From Ilyonectria destructans (Eukaryota; Ascomycota; Sordariomycetes; Hypocreales; Nectriaceae): a DNA stretch of 64,000 bases. The stretch is taken from assembly GCA_020740775.1 (NCBI GenBank), contig JAHEWK010000003.1, positions 2,790,001-2,854,000 of the forward strand, given 5' to 3'. Positions within the stretch are counted from its first letter, which is position 1. The number at the start of each line of letters is the position of its first letter. The notes beneath the pieces were generated by a model. The model did no database searches. It saw nothing but the letters and a program-made list of their open reading frames with translations, and had not been told where the DNA came from. The position numbers and the translations under genes are program-made. Below, one piece after another: positions 50,634-63,511 of the stretch.

Positions 50634-53288
50634 GATGGGCAGAGCAAGAACCCAGACTTTGACAACGCAACCAGTGTCAGGCTCGGCGGGCACAGCATCA
50701 GCCAGCAGCCGCAGCTCGCAGGGGGCTGTTCAGGGCTGTTCAGGGTCGTCCAGGAACTGACTGGTCAATGGCAGATCCCCGTGCAGCCACCGGAAGGTCG
50801 GACGGAGCGAGGGCACCACAGTCGGGACGGAGGTGCAGGTAGCGGCAGACTGGAGACGGCAGACGGGCAGAGGAAGAGCCGCAAATCAACTCGGCCGAGG
50901 GCGCGGAAGCACGGGACCACGGGCGGCAGATCGGGCTGGAATGGGTGGTGGCCCTGGTGGGTTTACCGGGAGTGGTGTGTGCGTGACTGGAGGCTGGTGG
51001 CGACGTGACTGGAGGCTGGTGGCGACGTGACTGAGGCCAGTCCCAGACTTTCACATTCACAGTGTGCAGCTCGCAGCGAGTATTGTGCTTACTACGTCAG
51101 CGTGGGCGTTGGCTCAGGCTTAGGCTTAGGGCGCGTGTGTGCTGTGCGTGTGCTCTGCTGTGTGTGTGCGCTGTGTGCTGGGCAACGGAGCGGAGGCGGG
51201 TTGTGCGTTGTGGGGTAATACTCGCCATCAGCCCAGACCGACGGTACGGATACGGAGATCAATTACGTCGGCACAGCACGGGCGATGGCATCACACCACA
51301 CGGACAGGCCCGGAAGCTTGAGAGCCGAGAGAGCGGCGCGATGTGGCCGGGGCGGAGGTCGCCAACGGCCTAGCGATAAGTCGAGACGTCTGCCCGGCCG
51401 GCGAGGGTGAAACTGTAATAAGAGACGGGGCCGTGTTAGTGAGGGCGTGGATTGGGGTGGCTTGTGCGAGATGAGCAGCGCGCATGTGAATGAGTGAGTG
51501 GCAAGGGGGGCTTTCACCAACACCACCTGTGAGTGAATGCGAGTGTGTGCGGGCGGAGCAACTGAGATGCATTGCCCCGGCTTGATTCGACGTCTCACAC
51601 TGTTCGAGCGAGGCGTAGGATAGACGGTGGACGGTTGTGGTTGGGCGGTTCGGTGGATGACGGATCGTAGGACGCGGAGGACGACTGTGGAGGGTGTCAC
51701 GGTATTAGTATTCGTATTCGGGTTACGAACCCGATTGCAACCAAAGCAACCACCAAGAGCCAGAGCCACGAGGCCGTCGACCACAGCCGGAAGAGGACGT
51801 ATTGTCTGCCTGGATGAAATCTCAAATGCAAGGGCCTGGATTGGGTGGTCGGATGAAACAAGGTCGAAAAGCAACAAGGTTAAAAGGCAAAGTATTCGGA
51901 TACCGGGCAGGCTGATGAAGCGCTGTAACACGAAGGCGAAGGCGAAGACGAAGACGACGGGTCCGATCGATGAGATCATCAGCCGGCGCCAGGGCGAGGG
52001 GACCAACGGCGCGCATGATAAGGCGATACTTGGTGGACCACGCGCAATTGGCTGCAATGCTACGTAGCTCATCATCTCCCGCGACCATCCCTGGGTGTGG
52101 CGGCGGGCGGCAGCGTCCATACGCCAGCACCTCAAGCTGTCAGAACCCAAAAGACCACACCACTTTCCCCCAATGTTTGCAATAGTTTGCTGATGAACCG
52201 CTGCTCGGGAGCTCTCTGGGCCGGGCGGGGGTCATCCACAAACTGCTGAATGAGGGTCGGCAGTACAGAGCAAACAACATCGATCCATCGTCATCAACCC
52301 CTGGACACTTCATTTTCGTTCTCGCCACTGGTCCATCCAGGGGACGCGCAAATGTCAGAATCAGCTGTCACGGACAGGACCAGATCCGGGGACAGGGGGG
52401 ACAGAGAGATGCCGAGGGCGCCTGGAAGTACAGTTTTTTGTGCTGAATCGGTCGCTCAACTTCAATGCCTCTGGAAAAAAGGACTGACGCCTGGTAACAG
52501 CTGGCGAAGGTCGTGTCTCAGGCCAGTTCGTAAATCATCGTCCTTGACCGCCGTCAATTGCCGCCTCTGTCTCATCTCCCAAGTCGGGGTCGGAAAGTGA
52601 TGTTGATGATGGTTATCACTGGGGCCACTGAGTGGCCCATGTGGTCGGTCCCCTGAATAAAATTCCCGTTAGATCCCCGTACCTCTCGGGGCGGTGACGG
52701 CACTCGAGGGGGCGTTTACAGCGTCGTCGACCGTTGATGGCCCTGGAGCAGCCCGTACGATCCCCATGAATGCCCTGCGCCTGCATCCGGAAGCCGGAAA
52801 GAACAATTTGGGGTGGGCTCATCTCTGGAACCATATGCCCATTTGCCATTTGCCTTGAGATTTCTTGCCGACCTGCACGGACCTATGGTGCCAGGGGCTG
52901 CGTATCGTGGGTGGTAGGTTCCGTCCCGGCGACGGTGGGAAGGACCCCTGTGGTCCCCTCCTCCTTCCCATTCCTTGGGTGCGGCTGCCCTGTGACTGGC
53001 CAAATTGGCATACACAAGTGGGCGTGTGGGTGTGCCCGCCAAGCCGCCGCCCCAATTGGATCTGGCGCGCGGCGGGCAGTCGAGGAAATGATAAAACCTC
53101 CCCAACAGCCACTACCCGTTTTCCTTCCCATCACCGCCATCGCCGACCTCTTCAAGAGCCGCCCTCTTCGACGACTTGGAATCGTTGAACGCTCGGTGTT
53201 TGCTGGTCTTTCCTTCAAAGACCTCCGTCTCCTATTTCCCTTTTACACAGTACTAGTTGCAAAGTCTCCATCGGAGTCGACCGCAACC
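50634..53288. promoter_or_regulatory. Long 2.65 kb divergent region NCA2 / ERG25
   Basis: GC-rich, with several short repeats: GGGCTGTTCA twice near 50723-50744, a 22-bp unit (GTGACTGGAGGCTGGTGGCGAC) about 2.5 times at 50982-51034, and a GT-rich tract at about 51131-51181. A hairpin TCGGGTT-ACG-AACCCGA lies at 51718-51734. Long open frames here (for example 51263-52150 minus) have no motifs. ERG25 leader is expected in the last few hundred bases. Confidence 0.5.
50982..51034. repeat. 22-bp tandem repeat, about 2.5 copies
   Basis: The unit CGTGACTGGAGGCTGGTGGCGA is repeated back to back without mismatch in the first two copies; a partial third copy follows. It lies in the NCA2 upstream region. 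Confidence 0.8.
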
Positions 53289-54353
53289 ATGGACATGCTG
53301 TGAGTTTGCCCCTGATGCGACCCTCTGCGCGCGTCAATGTTCTCCCCCCAAATCGTCGCAGCACTCCTAACACTGATTCCTCTCGCAGCAACTCGACCAT
53401 CAGCTTGTCTAATCAGACTAGCGACTACCTCTCCGTCCTCGAGGAGGTTTCCAAGTACAATATCCAACTCAACTTCCTCGAGAAGCTCTGGGCCGTACGT
53501 CCACCGCGATCCCTATTCCCGACTTGACACAACCAGACTAACACGCTGTCTCTAGGCTTGGTACATTTACATGCAAAATGACACCCTCGCCACCGGCCTC
53601 ATGAGCTTTGTTCTCCACGAACTCGTCTACTTCGGTCGCTGCATCCCCTACATGCTCATGGACTGGATCCCCTTCTTCAACCGCTACAAGATCCAGGCCC
53701 AGAAGATCCCCACCGTCAAGGAGCAGTGGGATTGCGCCGTCATCGTCCTCGTCAGCCACTTCACCGCCGAGCTTCCTCAGATCTGGTTCTTCCATCCTAT
53801 CGCTACCTGGTTCGGCATGGACTACGGAGTTCCCTTCCCTCCTATGTGGAAGATGGCTGTCCAAATCACCATCTGCTTCATTATGGAGGATGCTTGGCAC
53901 TACTGGTTCCACCGCGCCCTGCACTACGGTCCCCTCTACAAGGCCATCCACAAGATGCACCACACCTACGCCGCTCCCTTTGGTCTTGCTGCTGAGTACG
54001 CCTCGCCCATTGAGACTGCTCTCCTCGGTATCGGCGTCGTCGGCGCTCCCATCCTCCTCATGGCCTTCACTGGCGAGCTCCACCTCTTCACCATGTACGT
54101 CTGGATCACGCTCCGTCTCTTCCAGGCCATCGACGCCCACAGCGGCTACGACTTCCCCTGGAGTCTGCGCCACTTCCTCCCCGTTTGGGCTGGCGCCGAG
54201 CACCACGACCTGCACCACGAGAAGTTTATTGGCAACTACGCTTCCAGCTTCCGCTGGTGGGACTACTGCCTGGACACCGAGGCCGGTGCTGAGGCTAACA
54301 AGCGCCGCCGTGAGAAGAAGGTCGCTTTGCTCAAGGCTCAGAAACAGCAATAA
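53289..54353 (+). CDS. ERG25: C-4 methylsterol oxidase ERG25
   Basis: Di-iron membrane oxygenase that removes C-4 methyl groups in ergosterol synthesis, in the ER. Exons 53289-53299, 53389-53494 and 53556-54353 give 304 residues; exon 1 is only 11 bp (MDML split). The three histidine clusters of the fatty-acid-hydroxylase superfamily are intact: HRALH (158-162), HKMHH (171-175) and HHDLHH (255-260), with a further conserved His in HSGYDFPW. Hydrophobic helices lie around 50-75, 97-120 and 195-225. The C-terminus is Lys/Arg-rich (KRRREKK), compatible with ER retention. Confidence 0.95.
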
Positions 54354-54822
54354 GCGACTGTAGCGACTTCAATGGGCAGCACATCTTGATTGCGGTGAAT
54401 CAAGGCTGCTCTAGAGGCAAAAGGAATGAAGGAGAAAACGTTCAGTTCATGATTGAATCAAGACTGAATGTCATGTGTGGCACATAACCAGTCCGTTGCC
54501 CGAGCGGCGGTACGAGCATTCGCACGGCGTTGGGGGATGTTGATCGAGAACGACTTTTTACGCTTGTATATACAAAAAAACCGCATAAGCCCGGGAGAGG
54601 CTCTAGACATACGTACTTAATACTCAGCGTCGTTCGTTGACCTAGGAAAATAACACCGTTTTGATTATAGTAACCATCAAGTGCCAATTTAAGTGACAAG
54701 ATGAATATACTGGATATTCGACCGGATATACTTCGACGATAGATATCTTACAACCGGATCCTCATAGGCAAAACAGCTGGATTATTTTTTGGTTCTCCTA
54801 CAGCCGTTGTTATCCTCACCCC
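54354..54822. other. Convergent 3' region ERG25 / PCD
   Basis: 469 bp between convergent stops; 3' UTRs of both genes. No gene seen. Confidence 0.5.
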
Positions 54823-55493
54823 TCACTTCTTCTTGGGCGTGCAACAATCCCCTGCCGCAGTGGCGGCCTGATCAGCCAGATTCTTGATACTGCAGCTCTG
54901 ATCGGCCTCGGACTCCGGGGCTAACTCGCCCAGCTCGGCGGCCAGCGTGTCACACGCGGCGGCCATGACGACGTCCTTCTCCGAGAGGCCGGCCGGGTTG
55001 TGGGTTGTCCAGCGGATGAATGCCGTGTTGTAGACCTTGGATTGTTAGATTGAGGAATTATAAGCGATATGAATGAAGAGAGGTGTACGTTGGACCATTC
55101 GGGATGATGGTTCTTGATCTTGCACTGTAAAGAGACGCCGGTCATGAAGTCCTGTGTATATCTCATCAGAATCCGCATGTAATCATGCCAGACACACAAT
55201 CTCATTTTGATCAAAGCCGCGGGACCCAAACGTAGAACCAAGAGCGCCAAAGGGACGGAACAAACCCAAGTCTTTGCGAACGTCTTAAACCGGAACCTGC
55301 GCTCTAGCGCGGCGCCTTCGTTGGTGAGCGCCCACCGGCCGCCCTCGGAGACCAACAGGGGCGTCAGCGCCGGCGTGAGGCTCGCGGCGTCGGTGCCGGC
55401 GGAGAATCGCGGCTGGGCAGCCATGGCGGAAGTGGAAGATGAGAAGGGTCGGAGGAGGGAAGGGATGCGGGATGATGGCCGCAGGAGGCGCAT
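54823..55493 (-). CDS. Pterin-4a-carbinolamine dehydratase, probable mitochondrial form
   Basis: Recycles tetrahydropterin after aromatic amino-acid hydroxylation; also called DCoH. Exons 55266-55493, 55089-55151 and 54823-55035 give 167 residues. The core carries FRFKTFAKTWDFMTGV, the active-site block KNHHPEWSNVYNTAFIRWTTH and GLSEKDVVMAAACD. The 23 residues before the second Met (MRLLRPSSRIPSLLRPFSSSTSA) are Arg/Ser-rich without acidic residues, like a mitochondrial presequence; starting at Met24 would give a cytosolic form. The C-terminal tail (Cys-rich, CCTPKKK) is longer than in bacterial PCD. Confidence 0.9.
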
Positions 55494-58400
55494 TGCGGAG
55501 CGGGAGGAGGGTGGCGTTGGTGTTGATGAGGCTGCGTGGACGTTGGCTGTGAGTGGGTGGATGGAGGATTGTGAGTGGTGAGGGATGGAGGGATGGGAAA
55601 TACTTTTCGGTTGGTGGGGTTGTTGTGCTTGGTGAAGTAGTTTTCAACATCCATCACTTACTGTCAACTGTAACATTTACAAAACGATGAACTTCATCTG
55701 ACGTCTCTTGAGGGTTGAAATAATAAATTCCAGAAAATAATATGGTATTCATCGAAAACATCTAGACGGCTTGGTAAAACTGCTGGCTGGTACGGGTCAT
55801 GATATGACACCACAAACTCAACACAAAGAGCGTATAGGCATCTGACTAACAACCTAATATTATCTTCCTAGGTTGTGTCGAATATGTGGTGATTTTTGTC
55901 AACGACTTTTGTGCTCTGTTAGTTTACTTTAGGATCAACCTCAAGCTCGAACTTCTTCTTGTCTCGCAGGATTGTGTCTGGACTGCATTTTTATACGTTG
56001 TAATGCAAGTCTAGATTGAGTGCTTTAGAAGGAACGAGTTTTTGATCCCGGGTCTTCATCTGCACAAATTCTTTTTGGAAAGAAGGTCATAAACAATGCC
56101 ATATTGTGGCTTTCTGGCTTAGATGTAGTTAGATAGGCTGCTACACAATCCGCCATGGCCTGCCTAGTCGAGCATGTCGTATTTCGTGCTGCGGTGTCAT
56201 CTCAGATAAGTTGATGACGGCATGCGTAGCAGTGAGATCGGGGTGATACTCTATTGGCAGGAGGTATGATTTATCGGGAGCTTCGGGTTTGTGGCAGGGA
56301 TATGTGGCTGGCCGCCTCGAATCAGGCAACTGTTGGGCTAGAAGGCTACTTGCCTACTCGCTCCTGTGGTGAGCACCTCATGTCATGAGCTGACATGGCG
56401 GTGACCGAGACTTTGTTCTCGCGAAATTTCCGGCAACCATGAATTGAAAGGGCGCGCCCATCGTCATGTGCCGAATTTAGGGAGTGTGTGACGACCAGGA
56501 TGTAGTTGAGGAGCGTGCATTACAATTCGTTCGAGCTGCACGGTGCTTAGTCAAGCGAAGACCTCGATGACTATCAAGTCATGAACGGGAAGCGAGCCCA
56601 CTCTCCACCACGCGAGTGGGAGCTGCTGAGCTGTCACGGCGCAAGTGATTGGGAAAAGTTGGCGCTATAGCTGCGCTTCACTTTATCGGCAATGCATACA
56701 TGACTTCCCATAAATACGGGCCAATATGGCCATACACACCGCCATTATAAGGATGGGTATGACGCTCTTGCTGGCCATCGAATGGACTGTACTTGACAGG
56801 CTGGATCTGCTTGGGGGCTTTGGTGGGTAGTTTTAGACTTGGATCGATTGCGATGAGAGAGGAAACTTTTGATATCCGTGTATTGAAGAGGCCGGAGAGC
56901 TTTGCTGATGGGCGAATAGGAGAAAAGAATCTCAACAGTAGTATAGTCGACGGTTAAAACATGAGAGCCACATGGAACCTGCGCCGAAATCCAATTAGTT
57001 CGTTTGGGTTCCCGAGCTGCCTAGCTCGGCATTTCGTGGAGGTCCCCGGAATGCTCGGGAGGGGTCGAGGTCATCATTGGGTGACTCCGGGTAAAATACA
57101 GAGGATGAACTGGCTGACCTCGATGGGGTTGTTAGCATTGGGGCGGGGAAGCGAAGCAAAATCTTTCAATCACAGACTCGGGGAGACAAGAGGAAATGTG
57201 ATCGTGTTGCCCGGCAGGCACGGTTTCTGGACAAACTTGGCTGGCCCACTGGATGAGACTCATTGAGGGTGAACTGTTGGCTTATTCCGAGCGAAGGCCG
57301 AGCGGATGACGATACCCATGTATGTTTGTCATCCGTTGTAGCTGACCGGGACGTGGATCGTAAAAGGTCCGAACATCACAACAAGATGCCTCCATGCTCT
57401 GGAGGCGTGTTGGGCGATTCCAAGAGCGGAATCATCTTGTGTGGTGGTGGAATGAATCTAGCTAGGCTGGGCTGCTGGGAGTGTTGGTCGTCCCGAGCAG
57501 TCCCCACCTCGAAGAATTGGGAGAGAGGGGTGCAGGTTGACGGATGGAGTCTGGCATCAATCGAGCACAAGTGAAGTGATATTCATTATGTTCGGGGGGT
57601 TTTGCCATGCCGATATACCCGAGTATGCATTTGGCCATCTCTGCGTTAATGCCAAGATGCCGAACTTGATGATCCAATGTCACGAGTATTACTGAAGAGC
57701 TGCACGGAAGAATGGAAGAAGGTATGACGGAGTGAGCCAGCGGATCGTGCAGTTGGCGGCAAGTGGTCCAAGCTCCTGCGCCCCACTCCGGGCACTTTCG
57801 AGGCGCGGGCCTGGCGGGGGTCTTTGTTTACTCTCGCGCATTCTGCTGACAAACCCATTTAACTTCCTTGTTGCACCGACACCACCCCCCTCATCTAGCG
57901 ATTGCGAAAGCGCCCTTCGCTGCTACGGTTGCCGCAGTCTGCTGGCTCGTTTCGTCTCGCGCGTGTGGAATCAATCGAGTCGCGTCCGGCATCTCTCCCG
58001 CGAGGTCAAAGCAATTGAGACCCCGTTACGCGGCGTCGCAGAGAGCTGTCCCTCCTGCTCCGCGAGGCTGAAGCCCAAGGTGTCGGACGAACCAGGCTGA
58101 GACAGAAGCACAGAAGACCCAGCAAGCAAGACAGTGACGATTCGGCTGCCTGCTTTGCCGCAACCCGGCGCTCGTGAACGAACCTGTCACCAAGGCACAA
58201 TCTCCAAGAAAAGCGCGAGCGAGCGAGCACGGCTCCGAGGGTCCGAGCCTCCGCGTCTAAGCCCACCTGCCATACGCCAAGCAAAAAGCGGAGGAGCAAG
58301 GCGAGCAGAGCAAAGCCCGCCAGTTTGCCTCCGGCCCAGCCACGCCATTTTCCGACCTGATCACCTCGGCGGGTTACATAATCCCTCCCATCGAACGTAT

Positions 58401-58529
58401 CACGATTCACCAGCCCTCCCGTTCTTGTTCACGTCAGCGCCTCGCTCGCCTGCCCCGTAGTAATAATCCTCGCTCGCCCGCCGCTCTATTTGAATGCTGA
58501 GTCAGACCCTCCTCTCCCAAAGCTCAAGC
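55494..58529. other. 3 kb gene-poor region with the long kapC leader
   Basis: No supported gene. The last 700 bp (about 57800-58490) is GC-rich, with C/T-rich leader-like segments upstream of the bZIP gene. An 85-codon minus frame (56678-56935) is the only mid-region frame with a non-repetitive composition, but has no recognised motif. Confidence 0.45.
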
Positions 58530-59876
58530 ATGCAGACCTCGTCCGCCAACGGCGCCAGCACTCAAGGTCAGTCAATTAATCCTCCCCTTGTCTTCATCTT
58601 GGTCGCCAGCTTGCTGCCGGAATCCCCCCTCACCACCTTTCCGGCGATCCGACTCCAGCTCCCCATCTCCTCTTCCTTCACCCAAACATCGTCGCTTCGT
58701 CGCAACGCTCGCGCCGGTCCCCCTCCATCTTCGTCTTTACATCATCCCTGTCGCGCACCTCGGCGCATGTCCATGTTCCGACCGCTTCACCCTTTCCTTA
58801 CCTTCGCACTGCCCTGACGATCCTTGCTGGTTGCGCCCACATCTCATCCGGCTTAATCATTGTCGCAATTGCTCTGCCCAGTCTCCCACTGACATGAACT
58901 ATATCAGCAGAGCAGCATCTGCGCGCACAGCTTGAACTCCTCAAGAACCACGACGTCACCTCCTCGTCCTCGTCGACCCCTCCCACGCGCGACCCGAGGA
59001 ACGCGCCCCTTCAGCCGGCTCCAGCGCGGCCAGCGAATGGATACGACCCTTTGACTGCTGCTGCTCAAGACGTCGCTCGCGCTCTCACTACTAAGTCCGA
59101 GGCCGAAGCTCACATTCACCCCGATCTTCGCGCCCGACCCAACCAAGTACCCACCGCCAATATGATGCCCATCGCTCCCCCTTCGGGGCATAGCCCTGGA
59201 GCTTCTGCCGGCCCCTCAGCTGCATCTATAGCTCCTGCGCCAGCCTTGTCCATGCTGCCCGATGATGGCTCCAATGATGGGAGGAAAGCTAAGCGCGAGC
59301 TGTCCCAGTCAAAGCGCGCCGCGCAGAACCGAGCTGCCCAAGTAAGTCCATGTCACCCTTTGTTATCAAGCGTGGGATGTTTTGCCAGAGAATCCAGGAG
59401 GCTAATTACCGTTACTGTAGAGAGCTTTCCGCCAGCGCAAAGAGGGATACATTAAGAAATTGGAGCAGCAGGTACGCGAGTACCTCGACATGGAGCAGTC
59501 CTTCAAATCCATGCAGTCGGAAAACTATGCGCTCCGTGAATATGTAATCCACCTACAATCCCGTCTGCTGGATGTTCAGGGTGAATTCCCACCACCGCCC
59601 CCAAACGTCAACCTGTCTCAACCTCCGCCAACCACACCTGGACCTCCTACAAACGTTCCTGAGCCGGCCCCAAGTAATCCTGCCGGACCGCTCGAGGCCG
59701 TTGCCCAGGCAGTCGCGGGCTTGGCCGCCCAAGAGCAAATGGTGGTTGACCGACAACAGTACCCTAGCCCTCAATTCAAGCCCGACGACGTGACTGAGGA
59801 TACGCGAACAGCAGATGAGATCAACAGACAGCTACAGCAACCAGATGAGGCCCATACGGCGGCATCAGCGGTTTAG
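58530..59876 (+). CDS. kapC-like bZIP transcription factor
   Basis: AP-1-like basic leucine zipper factor of the kapC type. Exons 58530-58566, 58908-59341 and 59421-59876 give 308 residues. The basic region KRELSQSKRAAQNRAAQRAFRQRK spans the second intron, and the zipper follows (KKLEQQVREYLDMEQSFKSM to LREYVIHLQSRLL). Flanks are Pro/Ala/Ser-rich. Target genes are not visible; the family is linked to stress and secondary-metabolite regulation. An in-frame ATG at 58494 would add 12 residues, but 58530 has the better A at -3. The first intron is long (341 bp) and ends in a NAGNAG acceptor (alternative exon start 58911). Confidence 0.88.
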
Positions 59877-60484
59877 GACGCCGATGGTCTCGCTGACCCT
59901 TTAGCTTTCCATTTATACCGGCGTTGAGGATGCGTGTTGGTTACGTTAAACAAGATAGTCGGATTACTGTGGCGTTCCGGGACTCTGCTTACTATGGGCG
60001 AAGGGCTCTTTCACGTCCTTTGCTACCAAATTCTTTTCCCTTGAAGCCTATATTATTGGTGCGTCGGCGCTGTTGCGACTTGGCCGTCGCCACGGACCTG
60101 GAAATGGGACTTAGCTGGTTGGCTGGCAGGCTAGCTTGCGGGCGTTGGGCAACACGCCTTGGAAGAGATGATGTGTTGATGAAGGAGGTGGAATTATTAT
60201 GCGATATCCTCGTAAGTGAGAGACGTCAGCATGTCGACACAGACCAGGATGCATTTTGTAGCTGTCTTTTTCGCATGGGATGTAGAAACCAAAGAAGCAC
60301 CAAAGAAGAACCTTCATTAACGCAGACCTGAATAGCAAAACAACCATATCTACCCGTACATGAACCCGCCCGCTTTTGACTCCCTGGTGCCCCCAACAAC
60401 ATTGCACAGTCTACGCGTACGAATTGCCCATGTCGTGTTCCTAGAAAGAGGGTTAGCGAAGCCGTCGATAAAACCTTGATGTGA
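59877..60484. other. Convergent 3' UTR region kapC-like / ARP5
   Basis: 608 bp between convergent stops. No gene model or repeat seen. Confidence 0.5.
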
Positions 60485-62842
60485 TTAGGTTGGAAAAACG
60501 CTGGAACGTGCCTTGATATACTCCGGTCCCTTTTCTTGGTACTCCTCCCTCGAAATCTTGGATGTCTTCCAGCCAGCCGATCCAGCCCAGCCAGCAGCGC
60601 CCTTCCAGGCATCTAGCAGAGCATCCTCGGCACGGCGCACAGCTAGCGGCGAGTCGGCGGGGAGCAGAGAGCGCAGGCCGTCGCGGACGCGGTCGTCGAA
60701 GTTGCTGAAGAGGGTGTTGCCGCCGGTGAGGAAGACGTCGCGCAGGAAGTCGTCGCGGGTCGGCATGCCGGCGAGGCGCTGCGTCAGGATATCGCCGGCG
60801 ATCTCGACGATGCCGGCCTGGTCGACGCCGGCGATGGACGGGCGGAAGACCACCTCCGGGGCGCGGATGCGCTCGATATTGAGATGGATCTGGTTCAGCT
60901 CGGCCTGCGACGCCGGGTCGAAGGGGCGCGGCCCGCGAGCGAAGGCGTGGAGCAGCGACTTGGACCAGTCGGACTGGGCCTCATGGGTGTTCTCGTAGTC
61001 AAAGTCCGGATCATACCTAAGCAAGTCCTGCTCGAGCGTCTTGAGGCTGGACATGAGGTCCTCCTCCTCCTGCTCGTCGTCGCTGTTGTCGCCGACGGCG
61101 ATCTGGCGATACACACCCCAGTCGTCGTCGTTGGCGCCAAAGTCGTCGTCGTCGCCGCCGCGCCGGCGCTTCTTGGTCGGCGTGTCCGAGGCTAGGTTGG
61201 CGATGCTCTTCATGCGGATCTGCGAGGCGAGCGACTTGCGGTTGCCTAGGTCCTGCTTGAGGCGGTCGCGCTCCTTCATCTTCTGGAGCGTCTTGGCGCG
61301 TCGCTGTCGCTTCTCGTCGAGCCAGCCCTCGAGGTCGTTGTCGCGGCGCTCGTTGTCGAGGCGCACCTCCTCGGCGAGGCGGGCCTTTTCGGCCTCCTTT
61401 TCGGCCTTTGCGCGGGCGCGGGCCTCGTGGTTGGCCTTCATGAGCCGCTGCTGGCGTTTCTGCTTGAGCTGGGCCTCGTCGAGTTGGTCGTCGGGGACCT
61501 CGACGAGATCGAAGTTGGGCTGTTCCTGCTCTTCCTCCGGATCGCCGCCGACATCCTTGGTTCGTGCCTTTTTGATGGTCTTCTCCAGGTCCTTGACGAT
61601 CTTCTCCAGCTGGTTTTCATCCTTAACGTCAGCGCTGTCGAGGATGCGGCGAGTCTCCTTCTTGGTCTGATCCGTGATGCGCCGTTGGACATCCTTGTAA
61701 TACTCCAGGTCCTGCTCCTTCTTAATGAGCTTTTCGAGACGCATCTTGGCTGCCTGCTCTTGCAATCGTCGTCCACTCTCCTTCTTGCGCTCAGCTACCC
61801 GGGCCAGCTCCTCTTCGCTCTTCTGAACAATCACTTCCTCGGTGAACGGGTACTGGATGACAATGTCACGGTCCTCTAGGCCGGTCCAATCAAGGTAGTC
61901 TCGAATCTCTACGTCGTAGTCCTTGGAAACGTAGCCGTGATCCTTGAGCATATGCTCCGCCTGGGACACGTTCATCTTGCCAGTGAATGCAGGGTATTTT
62001 AGGCGGATTAGCTTGAGAAGGTACTCGGCATTGTGGTAGCCGCCCCAGTTCAATCTGATCGCCTGACCAAGCATCGCCTTGGAGTTGTAGACCGGTATTA
62101 CGTGGGTCGAGGTGTATGAGGATGAGACGACGAGACCAGTCTTGCCCTTGTTGTGCCTGTATGAGAAGAGGGAGTCGATGCCGTAGGCCAGAGAAGGAGC
62201 GCCATAGCACTCGAAAACTATCTCCGTCATAGCTGTGATGCATCGCGTCAGCATGGAACGCGCCCAGGTGAGAACTTATACGTACACTTCCGCGAGTACG
62301 GGAGGTTGGCCACCGCCTCCGTCATGACGATAGGAACGTCAATGCCGCGCTCAGTTTCGTTCATTCCCAGCTTGAGGAAAATATAATCCAGGACATGCTC
62401 CGTCACGTCCCAGTTGCTGACGATTCCGGTACCTGCCTCGAAGGCGTTTCGAATGTGACCTCGAGCTGTCGTATCGGCGTAGCAGTCGGAACCGGCGAAG
62501 GAGAAAGTCTTGCCGATCTTTCGGTCGCGATACTTGGCCATGATCGGGGGGATGCTGAACCTGGGCTTCTTCTCGAAAGACCATCCGGCCCTGACGGAAG
62601 AAGAACCTGGGAGTGAGGTTAGCCAACGGATGTCGCAGCTCCCTGGCGAGCATCATGTGCTCACCATAGTCGATGACGATGGCCGAGCTGCCCGGCTGCT
62701 CCAGCGCCCGCTTGCGGCCGTCGCTCTGGGGCTCGATGTAGTCCTGGAAGCGATTCTCCTTGACGGGGAAGATCTTTGCGGGCGAGTAGGTCTTGGCCAC
62801 GGGCGCCGCGATGGCGGGCACGTCGATGGCGGAGGGCGCCAT
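60485..62842 (-). CDS. ARP5: Actin-related protein 5 (INO80 complex)
   Basis: Nuclear ARP required for INO80 nucleosome sliding. Exons 62665-62842, 62286-62606 and 60485-62232 give 748 residues. The actin fold begins with AIVIDYGSSSVRAGWS (phosphate-binding loop) and includes VPIVMTEAVANLPYSRKSMTEIVFECY, GLVVSSSYTSTHVIPVY and, near the end, GIVEIAGDILTQR and FLTGGNTLFSNFDDR. The large charged helical insert characteristic of Arp5 occupies about 315-560 (RKKESGRRLQEQAAKMRLEK, KKRRRGGDDDDF). The length and insert separate it from Arp4 and Arp6. Confidence 0.95.
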
Positions 62843-63511
62843 GGTGGTGTCGGAGATTCGAGTACGGCAGGAGGATTAGGAAGAAGGAGGGCGTGGAAGC
62901 ATTATGAGGCCAGAAGGGAAAGGTGAAAATTCAATGCCGGGAGCGGCCTGGCTTCCGGTCGCCAATTGGGGGGGAATGGATGGTTTTTGGAGCTTGGTCG
63001 TGGCGAGCAAGATGAATGCGAGGCTGCGAGGCTGATGATGGGACGTGACATGCGCTGCGCTCTTAGTGGATCCACCGCCAGTGCATTATGCGCCAGTCCG
63101 CCGCGGCAGCGGTCAGGCCAGTGCCTTTCAATGAAGCCCAAAGGATACCACTTTGGTAAGTATTGGTTGTACTAATTGGAAATCGGGAAGTGACAAATGG
63201 ATTTTCCACAGTCTTCTCAATACAGTTACTTGAAGGTTGACCAACCTAAGAACTTAACTGGTTGCATCACCAACTCTACATGACACTACATCAAGCATCC
63301 CTGGAGGTTAACGACGCAAGGTCACAGTTTTCTATATGTGCAAAGGGAAAAGAGAGGATAGTACATTCGGTATCACAGGGCATCGCGAAATTCGAATCAC
63401 ATAGCGAGTTTGAAAGATATAAACGTAGACAAGGTTCGTCAATTCATGGGTATTCATTCACTTCCAACACCTACACGTCGAGCATCCAGTTCCTACTCAT
63501 TGAGTATCGAC
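62843..63511. other. ARP5 promoter and DAD4 3' side
   Basis: 669 bp between two minus-strand genes. No further frame or motif recognised. Confidence 0.5.

Noticed and set aside
51113..51131. GGCTTAGGCTTAGGG, telomere-like
   Set aside because: Only two imperfect units (TTAGGC rather than TTAGGG), internal and flanked by unique DNA.
51263..52150. 295-codon minus-strand frame in the NCA2/ERG25 spacer
   Set aside because: Begins with a non-ATG codon, low-complexity Thr/Arg/Pro content and no recognisable domain.
57732..58100. 122-codon plus frame upstream of the kapC-like gene
   Set aside because: Composition of a GC-rich leader; no splice partner leading into the bZIP frame.
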